DNA of 64,000 nucleotides from Trileptium ribeirensis (taxonomy: Eukaryota > Nematoda > Enoplea > Enoplida > Thoracostomopsidae), in NCBI GenBank assembly GCA_030248225.1, contig JASANE010018429.1, positions 38,549 to 102,548 on the forward strand. The letters are read 5' to 3'. Position numbers and translations under genes: made by a program. Positions 35,358 through 48,000 of this stretch are shown piece by piece. Below the pieces are notes generated by a model. That model did not search any database and was not told where the DNA came from. It worked only from the letters and a program-made list of their open reading frames with translations. Each line of letters starts with the position of its first letter. The stretch's first letter is position 1.

Positions 35358-35425
35358 CCTATATATGCGCACCACCTACTTCTTATAAAAACCTATATAT
35401 GGACACCACCTACTTCTTATAAAAA
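35358..35425. repeat. 34-bp tandem duplication
   Basis: CCTATATATGCGCACCACCT and its continuation CTTATAAAAA are repeated immediately with two mismatches (GCG becomes GGA). Confidence 0.9.
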
Positions 35426-35756
35426 TGGTCTCAACGTGTAATCTTGTGCTTAGCAAACCACTTTGAAGACATAAAACCTATTATAAAAATCTTGACGCTC
35501 TGCACGCAATGCTTAATCAAATATGTGTCTTTTACTATGTCTGTGAATTTCGCTTCGTCCATCACATAACCAAAGAAAATCGCTGGGGAGATATGGTACC
35601 ATTTAAGCTAGTTTGGATGTACTGAATCATATTTTCATATGCTCATAATAAGCCATTAAACTTGACATTTAGCATAAAATATGTTTATGTCGTGATAGCA
35701 ACACGCCATTTCAGTTTACCATAGTATATACGAACGTCAATCATACGTGCTCATTA

Positions 35757-35814
35757 GGGGAGTAGTAGGGTAACACCTCCTGAGATTCTGGGGTAACCCC
35801 ACTACTCCCCTCTG
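35757..35814. repeat. Long hairpin with GGGGAGTAGT stem
   Basis: GGGGAGTAGTAGGGTAA on the left pairs with GGTAACCCCACTACTCCCC on the right, a stem of about 17 bp with one to two mismatches around a ~22-nt loop. It is probably one end of a foldback or MITE-type repeat. Confidence 0.75.
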
Positions 35815-37449
35815 GTATACAAGGCCATAGCCAAGGGGGCAGGGGAGCCGTGCACCCTTCATGCAGCATCTGTGCCACTTGGAAACACAACAGAAAAGAC
35901 GATACCGCTTGTATTTGCGAAAGATTCATTTTGGCTGTATCCCCAAGCACATCAAGGGCCACTCCATGCAGAAGCTTCTGCCTACACCCATGAATGTATA
36001 TGATCCATTTGGAAACAATAGGTACGTAGAAGTGGTCAAATGTTTGAAAACTAAATATTTGGCATTTGGTTGTATTAACTATGGTTACACGGAAGGCCAC
36101 AAAGCCGCATACCAAATTTTAAGATTGTCGGATAGGATGACGACAACTGTATTTAACTAACGACGCATAAATTTTCAAGTTGTAGGAATTTCATATGTTA
36201 CGTACGGCATGTCGTCAATAAAATGCTTACAGACGACATGTAGTAAATAATACTGTTACATACGACATGTCATATGTAATATAGTGATTACATCGTGATT
36301 ACGTCATGTCGTAGGCAACAAAATTTTCGAGTATATGGACGCATTATTCTATGAACGAGGAATGATTTTGAGTTTTCACACACAGTATAATATCGGGTTG
36401 TTCACGAGTTCCTACTGATCTCGAGCCCTCGTATATTCTTTAACACATTTTCCCTACCCTCGATCCCCTATTTTCTGATGAAAACATAAAATGCACACTG
36501 GTCTAGGCACGCAATACAGGTTAAAACAAAAATGCGTGCAACGGCACATAATAACGCATGACATAAATATACTATATACAAGTGCACAATCTTATTAACG
36601 GTACACCAAACAATATTGCTTCATTTTGCCTTGAGAAGTCTTATCCAGCATTTGTCAGATCCTCTGGTGTCTAGTATATTAAACTTTAAATGCGGTGCAT
36701 AGGTACGTTAGCCACTGGGTTCTCTCCAAGCGCGGATCGGACGTTATGCGGCAGATTGTGCGACCTTTGATAAAGTACACAACATTTTACATATCTATCC
36801 GCATTTCGAGCCATACCGTCCCAATAGTAAAATTGCTGAAGTTCGCTCACTAAACGATCCTTATCAGGATGTCCGCCGAATAGAATGCCATGGTGATGTT
36901 TGAGTATCTGTCGTATTAACAGCCTAGGTACGCATAACGTAGGCCGATGATCGTTTGGCATAATAGAATGTAAACACAAAGTTGCAGTGTCAGGACAGCG
37001 ACGGTAATGATGAGCATCTAGCCTAAACGTTATTACAGCCTTATCCTCGGCAGTGAGCTACGCTCATATAAATACCACCATATGAGACCGAATTACTTCT
37101 CCATGCGTTGGATGTATGGCATAAGATTAAAAGATTTGTTCCTTCGTATTGTCGAAAATGGTCTAAATATATGTGTTCATCGGTATCATATAACTGTTTG
37201 GGACGCTGTAATGCGTGAGTAAACTTAAGGTGACCCCGCCAACCATCCTATTCTGTCATTACCGCTATCGAATCGCAAACCCGTGGTACGCAAAACAGGC
37301 CTAATTTCATTAGGTTTTTCGGTAACCGAAAATTGCCATAATCAAATCAAGTGCCAGAAATTAGACCTTGTGTTCGAACAGAATTTTGGCGATTTCAGTT
37401 TGCAGAAATTCTGTTCCCTAATGTATTACCATTATACTTTGGATTATAC

Positions 37450-37593
37450 AGTATTCGCGAACAAATTTAATGTAAAAGTGACGTCACAATCAAATCGACA
37501 AATTTTCGTTCTCAAACATTTGGGTAATTTTACTTCAATTTTCGCGAACACAAAATGGTTAGATTTAAATCGCAAGCGATGTGTTCGCGAACA
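37450..37593. repeat. Three TTCGCGAACA palindromes within 145 bp
   Basis: The palindromic core TTCGCGAA occurs at about 37453, 37541 and 37584. The last is the perfect 12-mer TGTTCGCGAACA (37582-37593). The repetition is notable in AT-rich sequence; meaning unknown. Confidence 0.6.
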
Positions 37594-37674
37594 GTTGTAC
37601 GTGAATTTCGATTGACCAAAAAGCGTTCCGTAACAAATTTTATCCAAAAATACAAAATAGGATTGTTGCCGGGG

Positions 37675-38097
37675 TCATTTTAAGCTTAGTCGCGCATAAA
37701 AGTACCTGAAGTCCACGTGAGTAGCTACTCTAATCAATGAATCGAATTCTTTCAATTGTGGTGGACCACCATACCTAGGTCTGGATTCCGTCGGAAACAT
37801 TTGCGGTCTGCGAATTACGGATGTCCCAACCTTTTCGCGGATAGAGGTCGTAGCTGCTGCAACAGACGCAGGTGGAATTGGCGCTGGCATAGGTCTTTGC
37901 GGTTGCAGAGGTCTGGCAGGTAGATCTGACGCGGTCGAAGGCCCTGGTACTGGTTCGATTTCGAGCGACCAAGGACCATTGATGTTTAACCATTGGATGA
38001 CGCGCGTTGTCTCTGGAAGACGGTCGCAATTAGGATCTTCAGACATGCGGCACAGACACCGTTGGGCCTGTTCGGGGGGAAGTTCAACTGGAACCAT
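37675..38097 (-). CDS. Proline/alanine-rich ORF between RNase H and integrase parts of the Gypsy fossil
   Basis: This 140-codon frame is GC-richer than its flanks. The first ~45 residues include PPEQAQRCLC and ETTRVIQWLNINGPWSLE. A Pro-rich middle (VPGPSTASDLPARPLQPQRP) follows, then a basic part (REKVGTSVIRRP). No domain was recognised. It sits where a short linker between the RNase H end and the integrase zinc finger would be expected, so it may be an expanded linker of this Gypsy lineage. An unrelated inserted piece is also possible. It is probably not a host gene. Confidence 0.35.
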   Translation of the reverse strand: MVPVELPPEQAQRCLCRMSEDPNCDRLPETTRVIQWLNINGPWSLEIEPVPGPSTASDLPARPLQPQRPMPAPIPPASVAAATTSIREKVGTSVIRRPQMFPTESRPRYGGPPQLKEFDSLIRVATHVDFRYFYARLSLK

Positions 38098-39575
38098 ATC
38101 CGGCTGTTACCTCTGAAGTTGTCGTATCAACGTTTATGGTCTCATCAGAAGGTTGTTCTCGCGGTGGTTTTGCTTGTACTTTCCCTCTGCCATTGTTTTC
38201 CCCTTGCCGGACACGGCTATTAGGCCGGCTCAATCTCGTTCATCGTCCTCGTCCTCACCCGAACATTAAGAAAATCCCACATTATAACGAGGATCACGCG
38301 ATAGTCCGTCCGACACCTTGTCGATATTCGATATTGAAGTCTCCGTAATCTATGACTAATTCAGGACGCCATTGGGGCAATAGCGAGTTTCGTGGCGGTC
38401 TTTCAAAAGTGTTTAAGCGGTTTATGTCTGTTTTAACATGCGGCCATCATATATCAAGAGTCCTAAACTGCTCTATAGTTGCTTAAAGGACTATAGGTGC
38501 TTATATTTCTCGAAAGCTGAGATTTTCTCTAGCTCTGACTTAATTCCCTCAGAACTGATAATATGTCTGAGATATTTAAGCTGTTTTTGATCGAACTGGT
38601 ATTTGGATAGCTTTACGTTTAAGTTCGCATCATCAAATACGGTAACTGAATCCACTAAATGTTGGTCGAACATAGGTGATAACACCAATATATCATCGAT
38701 ATATAAAACATAGTTCCTATTCTAAACCTTTAGAATAATGGATATACACCTCTGGAAAGCACTAGGTAAGGATATTAGACCAAAGGGTAGAACATTGTGT
38801 TCGTGTTGTCCGTGTACGGTAAAGAACAAAGTTTTCTCTCTGTCTCAGGCTCTAATTCTAACTGCTAAAATCCCTTATTAAGATCACCTAAAATGCGTCT
38901 ATGCGAGATAATGGGTAAACATCGCGTTCTACTTCCGCGCTGATTTTACGGAAATCCGCACATAGAAAAAAGGTGCCATCTCTCTTGGTGACATAAACTA
39001 ATGGGAGAATCCTAAGGTGAGTCAGAGGGTGTAATGAGACCTGCCTCTCTGATGTTGTTTAATTCCTTCTTCAAATGTGCTCGTAACGAGTGTGCTAATC
39101 GGTATGGCACGTTTTTAATAAGTTTAGCATTGCTCGTGATAATCCTGTTGCGATGCACTGTACACCTACCTAAATCAAACGGATGTATACTGAAAATTTC
39201 CGCGTTCTCTGAGATAACCGTCTTCAATTGAGTCATGCTGATTCAGTTACGTGTTCCCGAAGTCGATTTCACTTAATATCTGCATAGATCGTTCCGTATC
39301 AATTGCTTTATTTTTTTCGTTGAATACCTTCACCACCTTGTCCCGAGTTACTTCGATATTATTGCACTGCCTACAATTGCGCGGTGGTTCTAATTGTAGC
39401 AAACGCTTATTAGTATGGTACAGCAGCTCAACCTCGGTATTGTCTAGTATCTCGATATGTCTATCGTTTGCCCGGCGCGAATTTCAACAGGAATGTTACC
39501 AAAATTCATTACTGCTACCAATATCTAACGGCGACTCGTAAACACAAGAGCGTGCGCGATAGTATCGTTCAAGAT

Positions 39576-40758
39576 ATCAGGGAGGTTGATATTAACACCA
39601 GTTCACAGGTCATAATATCTAACCGGTGTTTCCTATCTTGATCTGACTTGGAAATTGTTTAGTTCAACTTTATCGTAGAGAGAATCTACGCGTGCGATTC
39701 CTATCTGTCAACGTTGATTATAAAGTACCAGTAAAGATTATGTCGAATATTGTGTAGAATTGGGAATCTTCGCAATCGATTATGTATCTGGTCTTATTAG
39801 TTTGTAGCCATTGTGGCCCCCATATGGTTTCGACAGTCCTTGAGTGTTTAAGCCGAACTCTTTTGTTACTAATTTGCTAATCGTGAATCGCAACCTTAAA
39901 TAATATATCTTGTGTAGCAAACTAACTCACGCTGGTGTCTTATGATTTGGTGAATGATTTTATTTAACGAGTTCGTGGATTCCTCTAGCGATACTACGTC
40001 TTCTCCATTACGTTAGTATTAATGTACCATACGCGTTAAAGCTTGGGATCTCTTATCTACAGGCCCTTGCGTGGGTAATTTGTACGGACAGACAAGACTC
40101 TTAGAACAGATAACTCTGCTAGAGTGAATAACACGGGACACATTGAATGTTTTTCTAGATTTTATTTCGAAATATTTACACTCCAAGGATAAAGGTACTG
40201 AATTCATTACGGAGCTTTTACAATTGCAAAGGCGATCGTGACGCGGTACTACGGCAACAGATTTTAACACCACGATAGGTCACTTAAAAAGCTAAGTCTA
40301 GGTTTTGCGAAGCATCATCCTAGGGTTAGGAGCAAGGAAGGGCAGAAAGCAGATAAGCCCACATTACCTGCGGCACAAGAGAAACACTTATTTCCGTAAC
40401 CTCAAATCGTGGCGTGTTTAACTCAGCTATAGGTTCAGAAACGTGATCCGGTGTGCTTTGAAGTTTGCTCAACACAACGCGCGACAGTTGCTACTAATCT
40501 GAAATAAAAACCTGATTCTTTGTGGGATGTAATCCATTTGCGAATTTTGGGGACATCTGAAGGCAACGTGGTTTGGCCGGACAAGATCAAACGCGGCACT
40601 TATTTACTAACACACAACAAAACATTCAATAACAGCACAAAAGATTAATAATAGAGTGCTTGAATTTATGGTATATTGGATGGGATAAAGCAACATACTC
40701 TCCATCTCTTCAATAGCCATAATGAGCTAACTGCGCCTCTCGACTCGATCAAGACTCT
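39576..40758 (-). mobile_element. Element II, copy 2, left part
   Basis: Homologous to 29690-30850. Shared anchors include CAGGGAGGTTGA, GTTACTAATTTGCTAATCGTGAAT, CCATACGCGTTAA and AACACCACGATAGGTCA. It breaks off at GACTCTTG exactly where element I copy B begins, and homology resumes at 50615 after that element. The Gypsy fossil abuts its left side. Confidence 0.85.
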
Positions 40759-42770
40759 TGTATAACAGACGTGACGCTGCTGCATTACGCACTTTCACAA
40801 CGTAATGCCCATACGAACCCGGCTATCGTAACCTCGAGGGCGTACCTAATGGGTTCAAATTTCGGATTCGGGTCGGTCCCAGGAGAATACGGAGCTTAGC
40901 AAGCGGCAGCAGCGCTTCACAGGATGTGTTCTGATTCTGCTAGACGGGTTGCGCACGTAGCCTAAGCGGTACTACCTTTGAGGTCCCTAGGGAGGTTGGC
41001 TCCGTCACTTGCTGTCAGGCCCAAGAGACCATACCACTATTCCGTATCATCGTTCCACCTGGAAGTGTTGTTTGAATGAAATTTTCTTTTCTACTTTCCT
41101 GAACGATTAATAGTTTATTTAGCCAGTGGCCCCCACTAGGGTCCGACAAATCCCTAGACGTTACAGATTTATACAAGTGCAAGTCTGTGAGTTTTACACA
41201 TTGGGTACTACTCCTAAGTTCAATGGACGGCGTGTCTATTTCTTCGCTAGTCGCATACGTATGTATGAATTACAACCACGGGCATAATCAATTTGTTAAA
41301 TACAGGGTATAACAAGAGAATCATGATTCCAGGTTCCTATGAAAATATTCTTCAAATACAACAAAAATAAGAGCACGAAATTCGGGCTTTGATCGGGACT
41401 CATTTGCAACCTAAATAACTCGAAAAGTGGACTTTTTCTTGTCCATGATCATGAGCCAGAACAGATTCATAATTGGCGGGGTAAGGAATTTTCTTAATGG
41501 CTTAGAGGTCCTGGTAGGCAGAGATTGGGATCGCATTTTCTAGCTTTTCAAACTTTCCTAACACAAAATTTATTACTAAAATTTATACTGTGTTGTGTAC
41601 ATTAATTGTACTTTATCAACACTAGGAAAATAATATTTCGATTTGACGGCTGAAATTGTACATTTTAAGAAGACGCTGGATCGATCCGAATCCAGGTAAG
41701 AATACTAAATTGTTAATTTGGAGTCTAAATCGGGGTTCACGAAGAGCCTTTGATCGCGCTCAGTTCGGCGGAACGATACCCTAAATTCTCACCAAAAAGT
41801 ACGGCTAAATCACAAGTGTTCAGGAAAAGACTCGCCAATTACTGAACTCGGAAATCTGTTCGTCCTATGTTAGATTGCCTAGTCTTGAGAGATTAATACT
41901 TGTTTGATCTCCAGTCAAAACGTGCGATTGGGCCACTGCCGAAGCAATGAACCGCTCTGGGGATATTACAAATTTCCTCAAGATCAATCGGGTTAAAGTG
42001 TATAGTTCGGGTTGCTGAATTCTTAGCTATTTGTACGTCTTACTCGGTATCGTAAAGGAGAAGTCCTTATGGTATCTCGGTAAATTCTTCTTCGTCGCTA
42101 CGACACGGCAATACTAGTGGGGGACGAGGGACGAGCTCATACGGGACCCTAATTTATAATAGAAGAAGCAAATCCTGGGCATCAGCTTGATCTATATAAA
42201 TGGTGTGACTATATGCTACAATTGTACAAAATTTTGTGTCCACTTTGAGACATAGGGGCGGTGGTTAAGTCTGTATTCAGCTCAAAAAAAGGTATTTGGC
42301 TGTGTTCGACCTAACCTATCGATTTATTAGGATGGGGTTAACGATCCTCACAAAAATTGGTCCGTCGGGCCGAGAGCCGATAGACTCGGTATCGCATCTA
42401 GCGATATTGACAAATTTCATACACAAAAAGTTTGCTATTGCCTTTAAATTTACTAACTCCGGTAGGTTTAATATTTCTATCAAGGCAGCAGTATATCAGA
42501 GTTTCGCGACTCAGATAGCTTTCGTGCTGCTTCGACGACTATATACAGAGAGAGAAATACTGAAAGCTTATGAAATCTTAATACTGAATACTTATGAAAC
42601 TATATATACTGGGAAGAAATCTATGAAATCTGTGTAGACCCTGAGCGGCTTTTGCGCAGCTCGGAACCATATTTTTATTAATTTTTAAAAGGGGGCACGG
42701 CTTTGCTGGGTTTGATAGCGCAAACGGAAGGCCTAATGGGCCTCTATTTGTAGAGTAAAAAACGTCAAAA

Positions 42771-43089
42771 TTCCTGGAAGGAATTTTGAATTATAAACGA
42801 GTGAAGTTTTGGGTATCGGCGAACCCCTGTCGGGCCGTCGAGTTTGTGGTTCCGACGCGATGTTGTCGCATTTTAAAGTGGTATTCGGTGGTGGACATTC
42901 CTACGAAGAAACTTCCAAAATTTCAACAAAATTCCTGGAGGGAATCTTAAAATATTACAAATCTACGTTTTCGGTAGGGGTAAACCCCTTCAGGGTCGTC
43001 GGGTATGTGATTCCGACAGGATAGTCACAACTTTCATGAATTAAATCAACAGCTGGGCAAAGTTTCAGCCAAATTCCTGGAGTAATTCT
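42771..43089. repeat. Tandem ~160-bp units inside element I copy B
   Basis: The segment AAATTCCTGGA..GGAAT..TTA, then GGTA..GGCGAACCCCT / GGTAGGGGTAAACCCCT, then GTCGGG..GTCG..TTTGTG(G/A)TTCCGAC, occurs twice in succession and starts a third time at about 43070. Copy A has one and a half units at about 4845-5040. Confidence 0.65.
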
Positions 43090-45009
43090 AGAGTTACGGC
43101 AAATTTCACTCAGAGCGAGCTATCTCACTCTTTAGACATTAGATTAACAAATTCGGTTGAGGGTCGGTAACATCTTAGGCTCGGTTTTAGAAGCGTAGGC
43201 TGCGACTAACATCCTAACGATATCTTAGCAAAGTTGCTGTAAGGAACAGTATGCCAGGTAAATTTTATCTATGACGCTTAACTACTAATAAGTATCCCGA
43301 CCACGACTTTGCAACGTTATCTCCTCATAAGTAGTGTTTTCTAACGGTACCGGATTTAAATTTATCAAGCAAGGCCAAGGATGGTACGGAGCTTCCTTCC
43401 AAATGTTCACTGAGGAAAAATTTTATTTTAACCTTGGTCGGCTCACATGTCTCGTTCAGACTCCTAACTCTACTCAAGAGATCATGTAAAATCAATCCAT
43501 ACGCAGGTGTCGCGTTTATTTGTACCTTAATTCATCGACCGAGGGAGGTTCAGCATGACTTCGACGGCTAAATGAATTATCCAAGAAACGTGTATCAACT
43601 GCTAATTGTTCGGCTAATGGACGGGCTAGACTATTATGTAAACCAAAAGTACGGACAGGGAATCCGTGGAGGCTTAACCTTAAGACCAATCAGAGCGAAA
43701 TTCTTTCTCATCTATCTCATCTATTCTCGGCGCGAATCCTATCTAGCATCGGTACTATTATACAACTACTCTAAGCCTCCCTGTCCGCACTTACATATTC
43801 GAATCCGATCGAGCGACGTCCATCCCTCGTCGATCCATTCGCGAAGCCAAAACAAAAAGCCAAAGAGTGATAAACAACCGTTAAAGTGAAACTATTCATT
43901 ACGAAGAGCGACAGAGCCGGTCTACAAACCGGCTGTACTCTGCGCTGCCGAAGTCACACTGAAGCTCGAGAGCTCGAGTGGTTCTGCTTAAATACTTTAA
44001 TTTTGGCAATTAAATTTGATTTATTGGATCGTTAAAATTTTGTTAACTTTTGCTAAAACTGCTTTGGTCAGCGCTTTTCAGACGATTTGACCACAGAATT
44101 TAAGCTGCAGAGTAAACTCTCTTATCAGCTTCGATTTCAATTAATTTTGGACCATCTCAATGTCCAATTTCTATATAATTAAGCTGATTTACCACCGTTT
44201 TATATAAAAGTTGTATAAATTTATAACGAAGTTTCCAGAAACTTCGTGTTTAAACTATAAATATATCAACATGGATTCCCTGTGTTATCCATAACGCGAC
44301 CTTTAGTTTATTTTCGGTCCTCAAGGACCGTTAATTTACAAGTAAACTAAAAGCCTATCCCTAATACGGCTTTTATATCAGTTTATAATTCAAAATTTCT
44401 AATTTTCAAATTTATTTTATATAAATAAAGTTTATATTAACTTTATAATTAGATTAATATTAACCTGGAAGGTCAAGTTTATTAGCGTTAAGTATTAAAC
44501 TTCGGTGGGCCCTGAAAATTTAGCTACGACTTTAATATTAAAACTTTATAAATTATATATATACATATATACAACTTTCAGCCGCTACCGATATGAAGTT
44601 TTCTCGAAATTTCTAGTAACTTAAAACTTTATATAAACTCCATATAAAGTTTCTACAAACTTCTAACCAAAGTTTATTTATTTAAGTGGATCGGTACTTG
44701 GCTGGTCCTGGCCAATGTGAAAGTTCCAGCTTTTATACCAGCTTTTATATCCGTTTTAACTTTTACTGAGAAGAGCGGCAATACTTTTAAAGCTTCGATT
44801 TTATATAAAGTTTATATAAAGTCAGTTGTTTGCTTAATAAATAGATGTACACAAATCAAAACATCGTTTATGGGAAACAATAAATATATACGCTGGGTGT
44901 CCACATCCAGCGATAGAAATTTAAAACTAAATTTAATATGAAATCCATTTAAACTTTAAGCTTAATATTAACTAGTTGTATTTATTTCATATAAACTTAT
45001 ATATTAACA

Positions 45010-48000
45010 TATATACAAATATAAAGTGATAAAACTATGCCGAGTACCGGTGACGCTCAGTTTGGAAATAACATAAGTGGTTTTAGGACCCTTATGTTGT
45101 TCAGCTTTGGTTTGGCATATCTAATATTGATGTTTTCCGAAATTCGATGGAACCTTTCTAACTGATATTTAGAGCAAGAGCTACGGTCTAAGATCGTGAA
45201 ATTATCACTATTTTTGGTGCTATGACAAATTTCTGAGTGTTGGAAGACTGCCCAACTTTGGCACTGGTTATTGATAAATTTCTTGCCTGTTCTGGAGGAA
45301 ATGCCAAAGTGCTCTGAAATCATTGTTGTAAGATGACGGCAAGTACTGCTGACGTAGACGTAGTCTCCTTCACAAGCAGAACAGTTATAACGGTATACAA
45401 CAAAAGAATTCAGTCCCATTGAAATTTGGTCCTTAAATGTCAAGTTGTTTTTGATTCTGCGATTGCTGTCAAAGACTATGTGAAATTTGACGTTCGGAAA
45501 CTCGTGCTTCATAAGCTTACTAACCTCCTTTTTTAACTTTCAGGTAATATCACCAAAGTAGGCAAGCTGGAAGATGATGCTGTTTGAAGGGTCTGTGGTT
45601 TCGTCCGGAAACGTGGTTGAAACGTCGTTTGCCGGATTCGTTGGAGCAGAATAAGCGATTTTTTGTTAAAAAACAAATGATTAATTTATTGAATAATTTA
45701 CGTGGGAGATTATTGTTTATGAATAGGTTTGTTAGAAACATGAAATCATTGTGGATAACACTGTAATTAGAGCCGATTTCATATGCCCTGTAGAGTAAAC
45801 ATTTTATAAGTCCAGATTTGTACTTTGGGTACATGAAGAAATCAAATTTAGTTAAAAGACCTGTAAATATCGGTCTTCGATATGTGGATGTTTCGATTTT
45901 GTTAAGTTTTTGGTGATTTTAATGTCATTCGAGCGTAAATTTGATGGAATCGTGTTGCTCGGTTAGATATTCCAGGAAAAGCTGTGTGTTCCCCGTTGTC
46001 AAACCCCATAAATGTGTCATCCACATACCTCCGATAGAATTTGGGTTTGCAGGCGCTTGGCCAATTTTGGGACCTGCACATCTTAAAGACTTGCACATGA
46101 AAATGTTAGCAAGTGTTGTTCCTAATGAAGATCCCACCGCCACTCCTTCCGTTTGTTGGTATATGGTGTTGTTAAACAAAAACTGGATATTTTTGACACA
46201 AATTCTTATGGCGCTGATTAGCTGGCAGGCTGGTAATGGTGACACAATTTCCTGATTATCGACAGAATCTTTTTTAAATTGTCTGGTGTTTTCATCAAAA
46301 TGACCATATTACGAAAAGTGCCATGACATTGTCAGTGGCTAGAATATCTATTTGCTAAATTGCTGTTAGCGATTTCGTATGCAAATTCAAACGAACTTTG
46401 GACCGTGTACGGGTTTATAGTTAGCGGATGTAATATGGGCACTAAAAACTGAGCTAATTTGTGGACCGCTGAATTGATACAAGGCAGTATTGGTCTAAGC
46501 GGTGTGCCTGTTTTATGCACTTTTGGTGCGCTATACAATTTGCGGTGGTCGAGAACCTGATGGTAACAACTTGTGGTGCTGTGATTGATTGATTTATTTG
46601 GACTTCAAAAATCTTTGTAATAGCTTCCCAATGATAGATTCTGTTCGGACGGTTGTCAGGTAGATGTTTTGATTTTTTGAAATGCAAAAGTATGTTTGGT
46701 CACTCAAAATATTTTGCATTTTGCTTAAATAGTCCGTTTTGTTTAGAATTACTACGCCCCGGCCTTCATCGGGAGAAGTAATTACTAAATCCGTATTTGA
46801 TGATAGCTTTTTGATAAAAGCGTGTTATTTCGAAAAATTGCATGCTGGTTTGCTATTGCTAAAGTTATTGATAGCCGTATCCATAATATCTCGGAAACTG
46901 TTTTGAAAGTTCAATCAGTGTCATTTGTCCCAACTTTGCTACAGAGGTTCTGGAGAAAAACTCGATATAAGCATAGATCCTGATCTTGTTGATATTATTA
47001 CTACTAGGGACGAAATCCAAACCTTTTTCCAGAAACAGCCGTTCAGTATCATTAAGTGAGAAGTCAAAAAAATTAAACACGCAATTGATGTTGGATTGGA
47101 TATTTACGTACAGTGCGGATCTGGCTTTAAACTTCTCCAGTTTCTTCCGATGTTTGGCTGATTCGAACTGGCTATTTTCACTGAAAGCCACCGAACGTAT
47201 GTGGAGACGATGTACCAATCAATGTAGTTCATTGAATTTTTCAGTGAAACGCAAGTTGCCTGGAAATGTGTTATGAGTTTGCTACTAGACTTAGTGTGCT
47301 TAGCAATTTCGTTACTCAGGACTTTTTGGACAATTTTCGGCCAGTTTATTATATTGCGTACTATGGCTTTGATTTTTTTATCCGTATTAAGTCCGGCGTG
47401 ATTTTGTATTCTATGCATTCTTGTACAAAACGTTTATGCGATAAGCATTTGGAGTAATTCAAGAACGATTGTTTGCTAGATCAAAAAAGTTGAACTACTT
47501 TGTTGCCGTACTTATTGAGTAGTCCCCTTATAAGTCCATTCGCAAACTGAACTCGCATAAGCTGATTCAGTGCTGGTATTGCTAGAGAATGGGTCGTATT
47601 AGCCATAAGACCCTGTAGTAATATAGCTACTCAAACCGTTTAAATTGAAACCGAAAACCGTAAACTGTGTTAAAGTATGTAAGCTAAAATACCAAAACAC
47701 ACAAATAAGCTTTGACGACTCACTCGTTCATTTTTACGATACTATGGAGTTGGTGCGAAAAGAACTTCGTTGTGAAGCGATGTGGGAAGAAAACTAACAA
47801 AGAACGCTCTTAAATGGAATAAAATAAAACTGCACTTTTTTCTTAATGACAAGCGTGGTTGTCTATTTAAAGCATATCATGTATGTAGTTTACAGGATGG
47901 TTCGGACATGACATTGCGATTAGAAACTATAACAGTCCAAAATTGTACGAATTACATTACATGTTAATATTTGGTGCTTGTGGTTCTTTGTTATCAGAAC

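Larger units (their letters stand above)
33528..36680. other. Non-coding stretch with palindrome clusters
   Basis: No gene was recognised. It holds GACATGTC palindrome clusters at both sides (33915-34215 and 36195-36315), a 34-bp tandem duplication (35358-35425) and a long hairpin (35757-35814). Beside the hairpin is a segment whose translation (TAPLPPWLWPC) is typical of a widespread interspersed repeat in invertebrates. The rest is AT-rich and featureless. Confidence 0.55.
36686..39545 (-). mobile_element. Ty3/Gypsy pol fossil
   Basis: Read on the minus strand, the order is that of Ty3/Gypsy pol. A post-protease linker is at about 39500 (NFGNIPVEIRAGQTIDI). The RT N-terminus is at 39236-39000 (AHLKKELNNIREAGLITPS, then PLVYVTKRDG). 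RT core motifs PFGLISLPSAFQR, YVLYIDDILVLS and LSKYQFDQKQLKYLRHIISS run from about 38830 to 38540. Remnants of the RNase H joint and end are at about 38430-38270 (SSLGLLIYDGRM, DFNIEYRQG, VSDGLSRDP). The HHCC zinc-binding part of the integrase is at 36979-36686 (HHHGILFGGHPDKDRLV, YYWDGMARNADRYVKCCVLY). RNase H is almost entirely deleted, the integrase catalytic core was not found and LTRs are not evident. Frames are broken repeatedly, so the copy is inactive. Confidence 0.88.

Noticed and set aside
42296..42637. 113-codon frame in element I copy B as a transposon gene
   Set aside because: The corresponding region of copy A (about 4300-4650) has no matching open frame.
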